DNA from: Bacillota bacterium
GTDB lineage: Bacteria; Bacillota; Clostridia; Peptostreptococcales; Anaerovoracaceae
Length of the DNA stretch: 14,436 nucleotides
Assembly: GCA_017619985.1 (NCBI GenBank)
Contig: JAFZRG010000171.1
Coordinates: forward strand, 1 to 14,436
Direction: 5' to 3'
The notes under the pieces are model-generated. The model was not told where the DNA came from. It did no database searches and worked only from the letters and a program-made list of their open reading frames with translations. A program made the translations under genes and the position numbers. Shown in pieces: positions 6,955 through 14,223 of the stretch; position 1 is the first letter of the stretch; every line of letters begins with the position of its first letter.

Positions 6955-6981
6955 ATCGGGCATTTGTGCCAAATGCCCGAT
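6955..6981 (-). terminator. Perfect 12-bp hairpin, probable terminator of the TIR-TPR unit
   Basis: ATCGGGCATTTG (6955-6966) and its exact complement CAAATGCCCGAT (6970-6981) are separated by three bases. It lies 96 bp after the stop of the tocopherol cyclase-like gene and just upstream of the nrdD promoter. On the minus strand it is preceded by AAAA and followed by only a short ATTTAG, so the U-tract is weak. On the plus strand TTTT follows. Its position between two transcription units supports a terminator or insulator role. Confidence 0.6.
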
Positions 6982-7076
6982 TTTCAAGATCTGCGCCGAT
7001 TTTTGCTTTTTTATGGGATTTTTTCAGATGAAAAAATAATTAATGAACGGATGTTGAAGAGCGCAGAATACCGGTT

Positions 7077-8210
7077 CTATTCCCCGTATTCGCCGTACTC
7101 GCAGCCCACATGCGTGGCATCGATCTCGTCGACGAGGACGGTCTTTGTGCCGGTCTTGTCGTACAGCCGGATGACCCCATAGCCGTTGCCGCCGTTCCAC
7201 AGATGATTGTGTTTCTTGCTGCCGTCCGGCGCCTCGTAATTCACGAGCAGCATATCTTTCTTGCGGCAGCGGATCTCGGTCTCCATGGCCGCGTGCGTAT
7301 TTTCCTGCAGCACATACCAGACGACTTCCTCGCCCAGGTCGCGGAAGAAGAACTGCGTTTTCACGTTCAGCCAGACGTGGGAGAAGTTGAAGTCATATTC
7401 TTTGCCTTCGTAATAGAACACGCCGAGCAATCTGCGGTCCAGCGGTACGAAGTAGATCTTCGGCCGCCCGCCGCCGATGTCGAAGACGCTGTTTTCGAGC
7501 ACCTGCCCTGTTCTGCGGCTCTTCAGGCAGTTCGACGAGAGCCACACCCAGGGGCTTGTAAAGTCGCGGCCCCAGTTCTTGTCGGCGTAGCCGTAGCTCT
7601 TGTCCGGGGTCACGACATATTCGCGGCCGTTCGCCGTGACCCGCCCGCTGAACGCGGACTTCATCCCCTCGGCATGCCAGTACATGGCAAACGCCTCGGC
7701 ATCGCGCAGAGGTTTGCTCGCACCGTAGCCCACGTTGAAGGCGATCTGTTTGTCTATGGTCAGATCCCAGCTCATGGAGCCCGCGTCGCACATCCATTCC
7801 GGATGGGCAGCCGCCTCCTCCGGGGAGATGTCGATGCTGCCCTTCAGCTGCGTTTCGCATGCCAGGCAGTCGGCTGCTTCAACGTGGTACGGCGCCTGCG
7901 CGTGCAGGGTCACGTCCGTCCAGGCGAAGAAGCGGTGCAGCTGGCAATGGTCCTCGCCCCACCAGCCCGCTTTCACCATCAGATAGGACGGTTTCTTTCC
8001 GGCAGCCTTGTTCTCCGGCAGCTGACCCAGCACGGGAATATCTTCCGCCAGCGCGGGATTGCACACGAAGAACTCGATGAAGAACGGTTTTTCCTCGCCG
8101 GTCCGGGCATCCTGCGCGGTGAAGTTGTGCCACCACCAGTCGTAACCCTGGTGTGCCAGCGGTCCCTGCAGCATGCAGGCGTTTCTTGAGATGTCGTGAT
8201 GATTGAACAT
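7077..8210 (-). CDS. Tocopherol cyclase-like protein (lipocalin/AttH-type beta-barrel fold)
   Basis: A 377-residue soluble protein, rich in Trp, Tyr and Phe, that I recognise as the bacterial 'tocopherol cyclase family' type (PF14249 style). Early landmarks are GPLAHQGYDWWWHNF (residues ~16-30), F-F-I-E-F-F-V-C-N-P-A-L, and a W-G-R-D-F-T-S-P-W-V-W-L-S-S-N segment near the middle, typical of these double-barrel proteins. The plant enzyme closes the chroman ring of vitamin E. An anaerobe with no tocopherol pathway in sight is unlikely to do that, so the bacterial member probably binds or isomerises another hydrophobic ligand; its function is unknown. There is no signal peptide. It begins 6 bp after the TIR-TPR gene, with only a weak GGAAA-type ribosome site inside that gene's end, so its translation may depend on coupling. 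It is the last gene of its unit. Confidence 0.78.
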   Translation of the reverse strand: MFNHHDISRNACMLQGPLAHQGYDWWWHNFTAQDARTGEEKPFFIEFFVCNPALAEDIPVLGQLPENKAAGKKPSYLMVKAGWWGEDHCQLHRFFAWTDVTLHAQAPYHVEAADCLACETQLKGSIDISPEEAAAHPEWMCDAGSMSWDLTIDKQIAFNVGYGASKPLRDAEAFAMYWHAEGMKSAFSGRVTANGREYVVTPDKSYGYADKNWGRDFTSPWVWLSSNCLKSRRTGQVLENSVFDIGGGRPKIYFVPLDRRLLGVFYYEGKEYDFNFSHVWLNVKTQFFFRDLGEEVVWYVLQENTHAAMETEIRCRKKDMLLVNYEAPDGSKKHNHLWNGGNGYGVIRLYDKTGTKTVLVDEIDATHVGCEYGEYGE

Positions 8211-8216
8211 AGCGGT

Positions 8217-11200
8217 TTATTTCCAGAATTCGAACCACTTTTTCTTGGCCGGTTTTTCCTCTTTCTTCGGCGGGGCTTCCTTCTTCGGGGGCTGCGGCGC
8301 AGACTGCGCGGCCTGCTGCTCCTTTTTCGCCGCGGCCAGGAACTTCATCAGGGACTCCATATCGTTGATCCCTTCCTCCGCGTAGACGGGTGCCTCGAGC
8401 GTGCCGCCGGAAGCGATGTCCTCCTCGACGAATCCCAGCTGCTGATCGAGATACATCACGTCGAACGCCACGTCCAGACCGCCGATCCTCTCGCGCAGAT
8501 CCGCAGCTCTCTCCTTTGCCTCGGTGTAAAGTTCCAATGCCTTTTCGAACTCGCGCTTCTTGTACGCGACGTCCGCGGATTTGATAAAGCACAGATAGTG
8601 GTCGCGGGTCGCCTGTTTGCCCGGGTTCAGCACGAGCAGCTTCTCTGCCATCGGCAGGAGCTTGTCGTAATATTTCTGCGCTTCGTCGAGCTTGCCCTGC
8701 GCCTCCATGCCTTCGCCCAGCTTCATGTTGTCGACGAGCAGCGAGCGCAGCTTGACAGGGTCAAGCACCTCTTCCTGTTCGTCTTCGTTCATCTGCCTGG
8801 CCTTTTCGAAGAATTCCATGGCCTTGTCTTCGCGCTTCATCTTGCGGTACAGCGTGCCGAGTTTGGTGAAGGCGACCGAAACGTCGTGCGCGGCGCTGTC
8901 GCTGCCCGTCTCATCGAAGATCTCCTCGAACAGCGCGCGTTCCTTTTCGTACCAGGAAAGCGCTTCGTCGAAAGCGTCGTTCGATACCGCGATGTTGCCC
9001 AGACGCTCGAAGATGACGGCCAGATCGCGCTTGGCTTCCGCCGTGCCCGTCTTGTCGAGGATGGCCTGGCGGATCGCAGCGGCTTTGCGGTAGCTCTGCT
9101 CCGCCTCTGCCGTTTTCAGCGCCTGATGCTGCTGGTCGCCCTTTTCCAGAAGGTTGATGGACAGATCGCGCTGCTCCTGCAGGGACCCTGTCGCTTCCGC
9201 GATCTCACTGCGCAGCTCGACCGACTGATCGATGTACTGCGCCGCTTCTTCCGTCCTGCCGAGCGCCTTCAGCGCAAGCGAGATCTTTTCGTCTGCATTC
9301 GCCAGTTTGGCCCGGTTGCCGGCGGACGGCGAACGTTCCACGAGTTCGTTCAGCAACTTCTGGCTCGTGCGGAAACGGGTCAGCGCCTCTTCCGCGTCGC
9401 CTGTTTTCAGCGAAACTTCTCCGAGCCGGTTGAGAACGAATGCGAGATCCTCCTTCGTCGTGACAGAAGGCACATTCTTATGCAGATCGTCCGTCAGGAA
9501 GAACGATTCAGTGTAGTACATCTGCGCTGCGGCAGCGTTTCCGCGCGTAAACAGCTCGAAATCGCCCAGCTTGTTCAGCGTGATCAGCAGATCTCTCTGC
9601 GTATGTGCGCTTTCGTATTCGTCCTGCATCTTTCTGGCGAACGAGAGCGCCTCACTGTACAGTCCGGCAGCTTCTTCCGTTCCGCCTTTCTTCGCGCAGA
9701 CTTCGGCGGCGGCGATATCCATGCGGATGCAGTTCTTCTGCGCCTCCGCGATCAGATTGGTCTCGTCTGCGCTTTCCAGCAGATTCTTCGTGATCGCAAG
9801 CGCCTCGCGGAAGCACTGTTCGGCGTGCTCGAGATCCCCGCTCTTCAGCATGGACTGACCCGCGGAATAGAAGTTCATCGCCAGCTCCGTCCACGTGCCG
9901 ACGGTGGAAGCCTCCTCCGCAAGCGCCATCATGATGTTCGTGGACTTCACGTAATGGCTGCGCGCTGCTTTTTCATCCAGTTCGTCGAATGCAGCGATGT
10001 CGCCCAGCATGCGGTGGGCCAGCTGGCAGTAGCGCCTGCTCCAGAACGACTCTTCTGCATCGATGTCCAGAATGCGGTTCCAGACTTCTTTTGCTTCGTC
10101 GATGTGCTCCAGGTCGTGCGCCTGGACAGCGAGGCCCTCCAGCGCTTCGGCATACGGCAGATAGCGGGACGGATCATCTTCGAATTCCTTTTTGCGGCAC
10201 TCCGCCAGTTTTCTCTGCCAAAGAAGCGCTTCTTCGAGGTCACGCTCGACGGCTTCGCCGTTGCGCAGCATAGCTGCCGTCTTATCGATCGCTTCCGGCA
10301 AACCTGCTTCCGCGGCATCCCGGATCATCCGGTATCCGCGTTCGGCATCCACTTCCACGTCGATGCCGTCCAGATAGGCAAGGCCGATAAAGAATTCGTG
10401 CTGCGGGTCCCCGCCGCTGCTGAGGGCGATGTCCTTGAGATGTTCGAGCACTGCGCCGCGGATCTTTTCGGGCTCTTCCGCGCTGATGCAGGGCGGGATG
10501 CCCGGATAATCCGCCTCAAGCGCGCTGCGGTCTGTCTTCACGAGTTCTGCGGGCAGGATGGCCGCGCCTTCCTTTGCCGCCATCTTGTATTCGACTTCCT
10601 TGACGTAGTTACCCTCTTCCAGCAGATTCGGGGTCACGACGAGCGCAAACAGGTCAGACTTTTGGAACGCCTCCTCGATCGACGCGCTGAAACTGTGGCC
10701 CGGCACGAGGAATTCGTCGTACCAGATAGCGATATCTCGCAGAGCATCCTCTGAATGGATCAGACGCATCAGTTTCTGGGCATACGCCCTGTCCTTCTTG
10801 CGGTAGCTCAGGAAAACATACGCGTCGAACGCGTCCCTGACTTTGGAGGCGAGCTCGTCGCTGACGAGGACCGAGGCCAGATACTTCTCCAGTTTCTGCT
10901 GATACGAGACCGCTGTCGCGTCCTGGGAGAACGGATCGAGGTACTGCATCTTGTCGAACAGCTCGTTGAACCGCTGCGGATACCCGTTCTCGCACAGGAT
11001 GGGAAGCACCGGTTTGTGGTATTTCTTACAGAAGGGCAGCAGCCGCGAAACGACCGGATCCTCTCCGGCGAAGAGCGCATCTGTCACAAGAACCGCGAAC
11101 AGCTGCATCTCCATCAGGTCTTCTTCGGGAATGATCTCGTCATAGGGATCCGGATAATAGATCGCACAGTTCTGGCATTTCAGGATGTCGTCCGAAACAG

Positions 11201-11294
11201 CGTCGAAATAGCGTTCAAATCCGTCGCGTGACCCGGCGAAAAACACGCGGGCTTTGCCCTGCGGGGAAGAATCCCCTCTTGTCTTGATCTTCAT
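8217..11294 (-). CDS. TIR-domain protein with Sel1-like and TPR repeats
   Basis: A 1025-residue cytoplasmic protein. Residues ~15-150 look like a degenerate TIR-type alpha/beta domain (R-V-F-F-A-G-S strand, later M-Q-L-F-A-V-L-V-T and K-P-V-L-P-I-L). Residues ~156-290 are a clear TIR domain: FLSYRKKDR at 161-169, the BB-loop region W-Y-D-E-F at 191-195, S-D-L-F-A-L-V-V-T at 213-221, and NYVKEVEY at 229-236. Glu235 (or Glu233) is the likely NAD-cleaving glutamate. Sel1-like repeats follow at ~300-365, then TPR-type helices to ~950. The last 36 residues are a Lys/Pro-rich tail ending KKKWFEFWK. Bacterial TIR domains often hydrolyse NAD or make signalling nucleotides in immunity, but no phage-defence partner gene is recognised here. 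AGGAGG sits seven bases upstream of the ATG. It is the middle gene of a three-gene unit. Confidence 0.85.
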   Translation of the reverse strand: MKIKTRGDSSPQGKARVFFAGSRDGFERYFDAVSDDILKCQNCAIYYPDPYDEIIPEEDLMEMQLFAVLVTDALFAGEDPVVSRLLPFCKKYHKPVLPILCENGYPQRFNELFDKMQYLDPFSQDATAVSYQQKLEKYLASVLVSDELASKVRDAFDAYVFLSYRKKDRAYAQKLMRLIHSEDALRDIAIWYDEFLVPGHSFSASIEEAFQKSDLFALVVTPNLLEEGNYVKEVEYKMAAKEGAAILPAELVKTDRSALEADYPGIPPCISAEEPEKIRGAVLEHLKDIALSSGGDPQHEFFIGLAYLDGIDVEVDAERGYRMIRDAAEAGLPEAIDKTAAMLRNGEAVERDLEEALLWQRKLAECRKKEFEDDPSRYLPYAEALEGLAVQAHDLEHIDEAKEVWNRILDIDAEESFWSRRYCQLAHRMLGDIAAFDELDEKAARSHYVKSTNIMMALAEEASTVGTWTELAMNFYSAGQSMLKSGDLEHAEQCFREALAITKNLLESADETNLIAEAQKNCIRMDIAAAEVCAKKGGTEEAAGLYSEALSFARKMQDEYESAHTQRDLLITLNKLGDFELFTRGNAAAAQMYYTESFFLTDDLHKNVPSVTTKEDLAFVLNRLGEVSLKTGDAEEALTRFRTSQKLLNELVERSPSAGNRAKLANADEKISLALKALGRTEEAAQYIDQSVELRSEIAEATGSLQEQRDLSINLLEKGDQQHQALKTAEAEQSYRKAAAIRQAILDKTGTAEAKRDLAVIFERLGNIAVSNDAFDEALSWYEKERALFEEIFDETGSDSAAHDVSVAFTKLGTLYRKMKREDKAMEFFEKARQMNEDEQEEVLDPVKLRSLLVDNMKLGEGMEAQGKLDEAQKYYDKLLPMAEKLLVLNPGKQATRDHYLCFIKSADVAYKKREFEKALELYTEAKERAADLRERIGGLDVAFDVMYLDQQLGFVEEDIASGGTLEAPVYAEEGINDMESLMKFLAAAKKEQQAAQSAPQPPKKEAPPKKEEKPAKKKWFEFWK

Positions 11295-11328
11295 CAGTCT
11301 GCCTCCTATCCTAAGCCTTGCCGTCTGT

Positions 11329-11742
11329 CTAGAAGAATTTCTTCATCAGGAAGTATTCCGCGAACTTTCCGGAAACCGCCTCCGCGACGGGGAGAATGCG
11401 TTCGAGCGATCCGGCCGGCGCCGCGGCCTTCATATCTGCCGACGGTTCTTTCAGATCCGCGACCATGCCGGACATCGTCACGTTGAGCGCGGCGAATTCG
11501 TCGAGGGTCATGCGGTCCAGATGGGTCTTCAGATCCGCGATCGTAACGTTCGCTCCGGACGTAGTCGTTATCTTGGTTTTGCCGTACAGGTCGAGCGCCA
11601 GATCGACGACTTTCCTCGCCTGAATGTCGTCCGCCAGATCATCGAGCGCTTCTGTGACGCTGCACATTTTGCCTGCAGACGCCGCAGGCTGCGGCTTGTT
11701 CTGCGTTTCCGCCTTCTTCTTCCAGTTTGAAAACAGTCCCAT
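11329..11742 (-). CDS. Unknown 137-residue protein, first gene of the TIR-TPR unit
   Basis: I do not recognise this family. The protein starts MGLFSNWKKK, passes through a Gln/Pro/Ala-rich stretch to ~25, and is then mostly predicted helix with a Thr-rich turn at 57-68. It ends FAEYFLMKKFF. There is a single cysteine (Cys27), no signal peptide and no hydrophobic segment long enough to span a membrane. The aromatic and lysine-rich ends could bind a membrane surface or a partner. It sits 34 bp upstream of the TIR-TPR gene and shares its promoter. AAAGGA is eight bases upstream of the ATG and supports the start. The coding call is good because of the ribosome site, the promoter and the operon position; the function is unknown. 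Confidence 0.75.
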   Translation of the reverse strand: MGLFSNWKKKAETQNKPQPAASAGKMCSVTEALDDLADDIQARKVVDLALDLYGKTKITTTSGANVTIADLKTHLDRMTLDEFAALNVTMSGMVADLKEPSADMKAAAPAGSLERILPVAEAVSGKFAEYFLMKKFF

Positions 11743-11781
11743 AATCGTAATCCTTTCTTCTGCAGTAAAAAACCGTTTACA

Positions 11782-11796
11782 CTGTTATTATAACAG
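11782..11796 (-). promoter_or_regulatory. Extended -10 promoter within a 15-bp palindrome (possible operator)
   Basis: On the minus strand TG-T-TATAAT (11795-11787) is a perfect -10 with the extended TG. No good -35 is found at 17-18 bp. The same bases form CTGTTAT-T-ATAACAG, a palindrome with 7-bp arms around one base, so a dimeric repressor bound here would cover the -10. It lies between the terminator of the lipoprotein gene and the 137-residue protein gene, about 40 bp from that ATG, and is the only promoter seen for the TIR-TPR unit. Confidence 0.6.
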
Positions 11797-11798
11797 AT

Positions 11799-11832
11799 AA
11801 AAAAGCACCCGGTTTTTCTGCCAAGTGCTTTT
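11799..11832 (-). terminator. Intrinsic terminator after the OmpA-like lipoprotein gene
   Basis: On the minus strand AAAAGCACTTGG (11832-11821) pairs with CCGGGTGCTTTT (11812-11801), twelve pairs including two G-U, around an eight-base loop. The T run at 11804-11799 forms the U-tract. It starts 14 bp after the lipoprotein stop codon, the expected place. The plus strand also has a short TTTT after the stem, so weak two-way function is possible. Confidence 0.85.
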
Positions 11833-11845
11833 GCATGCTTTCGAT

Positions 11846-14218
11846 TCAGTTCCCCAGGATCTCCTTCGCGATGTCGCTTTCGGCGTCCAGCACGATGACC
11901 CGGCGGTTCTTCGCCGCCTCGGTCCGCACGAAATTACCGTTCGCGTCCACGTCGCGGCCCCGTTCGAAGGGGTCATCCTGATAGCCCAGACCCACCGTCT
12001 TCAGCTGATCCGCCGGCACGCCGAATTCGTTCACCAGCATGTCCTTCACCGCATCCGCGCGGGCGTTGGACAGTCTCACGCAGGCGGCCTGGTCGCCGAA
12101 GGTCGCCGTCGTTCCCGCCAGCAGAATGGCGTGACCCGGATGCGCCAGGATGACTTCCGCCACCGGCGCCAACGCTTCCTTCGCGGCAGCCGTATCGATG
12201 AACGTCGCCTCGTCCGCCACGAAGCGAACCTGCGTCTCGTTCAGTTCGAAGGGGACTTCGAAGACGGCGGTCTCTTCTTCCTCGATCACCTCGTCTTCCA
12301 CCGTTCCGATCAGGATCGCATAGTCCGCTGCGCTGCCCGCCTGCAGGCATACGTAATACATCGTATCAGGCTTGAGCGATACGACCGATCCGACTGCTTC
12401 CGCACCGTCCGGATCACCCTGCACGATGCTGTCCGGAGAGATGCTGTTTCCCTGCGCCCGGGTATAATTGATGGCATCCGGCACGATCAGGGTTCCGTAT
12501 TCGTCGTACAGGTGGCCGTATAAAGCACTGCTGTCCGGGGTCAGGTTCTTGAGTGCGACGGAATATTCTTTCTCCCCACTGCCGGTAATAAAGGAGACCC
12601 AGAGATATCCTTCTTCGAAAGAACCGTAATACCAGACATTATGCTTCAGGAGCGCCGCGGCGTTCTGATTTGTCCCGGTCACCAGGGGCTCGCCCGCGTC
12701 GAGGGTGCCGACCGCTTCCGTCACATTGCTGCTGGTATGGAGATCCGCCGCCTCCCGGTCTTCGGGCGCTGTGACAAGCAGGGAATAGTCTGTCGGCACG
12801 TCGGAGCGGCCCTGCAGGCAGATATAATATGTCGTATTGGGCTTGAGCGTATCAATGCTGCCCGTGGCGGCCCTGCCGTTCTCATTTCCCTGCAGCACGC
12901 TGTCCGGAGAGATGCCGTTTCCCTGCGCCCGGGTATAGTTGATGCGGACAGGCTGCAACAGCGTTCCGTCCGCCTCGAACAAGTGTCCGTACAGCGTGGG
13001 ACTGTTCGACGTGCCGTTTACACCAGTGATCCAGTAATCGGCGCCTCCCTGCGGGCCGGTCGTGAAAGCGAACCACTGATGCCCTTCTTCGTATGTTCCG
13101 AACACCTTCGTGCCGAGCGGGATACGGATCGCGGCAGACTGACAGACGCCGGGTTCCGCGCGGTCTGCAGGAGTCATGAGATCCGACTCGGTCGAACCTG
13201 AAGAATGATCCGGCACAGGCGCGCCGGACGATCCGACTGTCAGAAGATAATCGGCAGGATCGTCGCCCTGAAGTTTCACATAATACGTCGTATCCGGTTC
13301 CAGCGTATCGATGGTCCCGGTCGCGGCTCTCCCGTTGGGGCTGCCCTGTACGATGCTGTCGAACGAAACCGTGTTGCCCTGGTTGCGTTCATAATTGATG
13401 GACAGCGGCACGATCAGCGCTCCCTCTTCATCATAAAGATGACCGTACAGAGAAGCGCTGCCGGGAGTCACGTTCTCCAGGGTGACCGTGTATGTTTCCC
13501 CTTTCTTCGGGCCCGTCGTAAAGCAGACCCAGTGATACCCTTCTTTATATTCGCCGTAATACTGCTCGTTCAGGACCAGAAGCGCCGCGTCGTCCTGGTT
13601 GAAGCCTGCCTTAAACGCGGACGGGTCGCTGACGGCCTCTTTTTCCGCCCTGCCCAGGATCTCCGCCCCGGAAGAATCTCTGATGACCAGAGAAAAGTCC
13701 GTGCCTTCGTGAGACCGGATCCGCAAATAATAGGTCGTATCCGGCTGCAGGCTGCCGATCCTTCCCGTTCCGGCCTTACCATTATCGCTTCCCTGCAGGA
13801 TGCTGCCCGGAGAAACCGTGTTTCCCTGGTTGCGGGTATACGTGATCTCATCCGGTTCCAGCAGATTCCCCTCTTCGTCGTACAGATGCCCGTACAGCGT
13901 GCTGCCGTCCGGCGTCAGATTGACGATCGTGAAGGCATATTCCGAAGGTTCTGCCCCGGTCGTAAAGGAGACCCACAGTTCATCGGTGTAGGATCCGGCG
14001 TATTTCGTGTTGACCCGGATCTCTTCCGCCTCATCCTGCGCCGTGCCGCCTGTGAGAGGCAGAGGTTCCGTGATGCCGGCAGGTTCCGCTGCTTCGGTCC
14101 CTGTGTCGTCAGGCGCGGGCTGACCCTCCGCAGGCGCTTCCTGCGAGGATTTGCCGCAGGCTGTCAGGGTCATTGCGAGAATCAGAAGGTATATCGTCAG
14201 AATGAGTTTGCGTTTCAT
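11846..14218 (-). CDS. Lipoprotein with four beta-sandwich-like repeats and a C-terminal OmpA-like domain
   Basis: A 790-residue exported lipoprotein. The signal peptide MKRKLILTIYLLILAMTLTAC ends in the lipobox LTAC, so Cys21 should be lipidated and anchored to the membrane. After a Pro/Glu/Ala linker come four repeats (~63-180, 207-329, 358-484, 514-640). They resemble PPC-like beta sandwiches and share YGHLYDEEG (109, 258, 410, 567), a QGN block and a T-Y-Y strand. An acidic hinge (~640-655) leads to an OmpA-like domain (655-780), with LSNARADAV at 716-724 and NRRV at 771-774. This domain normally holds peptidoglycan. The usual Asp of the T-D-x10-LS motif is Ala705 here. It likely links membrane and wall while displaying adhesive or binding repeats; the ligand is unknown. 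A GGAG lies nine bases before the ATG, inside the end of the preceding gene. Confidence 0.88.
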   Translation of the reverse strand: MKRKLILTIYLLILAMTLTACGKSSQEAPAEGQPAPDDTGTEAAEPAGITEPLPLTGGTAQDEAEEIRVNTKYAGSYTDELWVSFTTGAEPSEYAFTIVNLTPDGSTLYGHLYDEEGNLLEPDEITYTRNQGNTVSPGSILQGSDNGKAGTGRIGSLQPDTTYYLRIRSHEGTDFSLVIRDSSGAEILGRAEKEAVSDPSAFKAGFNQDDAALLVLNEQYYGEYKEGYHWVCFTTGPKKGETYTVTLENVTPGSASLYGHLYDEEGALIVPLSINYERNQGNTVSFDSIVQGSPNGRAATGTIDTLEPDTTYYVKLQGDDPADYLLTVGSSGAPVPDHSSGSTESDLMTPADRAEPGVCQSAAIRIPLGTKVFGTYEEGHQWFAFTTGPQGGADYWITGVNGTSNSPTLYGHLFEADGTLLQPVRINYTRAQGNGISPDSVLQGNENGRAATGSIDTLKPNTTYYICLQGRSDVPTDYSLLVTAPEDREAADLHTSSNVTEAVGTLDAGEPLVTGTNQNAAALLKHNVWYYGSFEEGYLWVSFITGSGEKEYSVALKNLTPDSSALYGHLYDEYGTLIVPDAINYTRAQGNSISPDSIVQGDPDGAEAVGSVVSLKPDTMYYVCLQAGSAADYAILIGTVEDEVIEEEETAVFEVPFELNETQVRFVADEATFIDTAAAKEALAPVAEVILAHPGHAILLAGTTATFGDQAACVRLSNARADAVKDMLVNEFGVPADQLKTVGLGYQDDPFERGRDVDANGNFVRTEAAKNRRVIVLDAESDIAKEILGN
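12299..14032 (-). repeat. Four tandem protein repeats of the lipoprotein
   Basis: Four units of about 120 residues, with linkers, at periods of 149, 152 and 157 residues measured from the YGHL motif. Units 3 and 4 also keep near-identical DNA: bases 12899-12944 and 12428-12473 match at 44 of 46 positions. This points to recent duplication or gene conversion. Confidence 0.85.
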
Positions 14219-14223
14219 GATAG

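Noticed and set aside
7018..7037. ATTTTTTCA / TGAAAAAAT inverted repeat just after the tocopherol cyclase-like gene
   Set aside because: The arms are A/T runs with a two-base spacer, so no stable hairpin is expected; it is probably low-complexity AT-rich intergenic sequence.
6853..7182. 109-codon plus-strand frame across the nrdD promoter region
   Set aside because: It crosses a promoter, a hairpin and the end of a minus-strand gene, lacks a ribosome site and has no protein-like pattern.
8196..10754. 852-codon plus-strand open frame opposite the TIR-TPR gene
   Set aside because: It is antisense to a gene with a strong ribosome site and clear domains, has no recognisable fold, and is compositionally a shadow.
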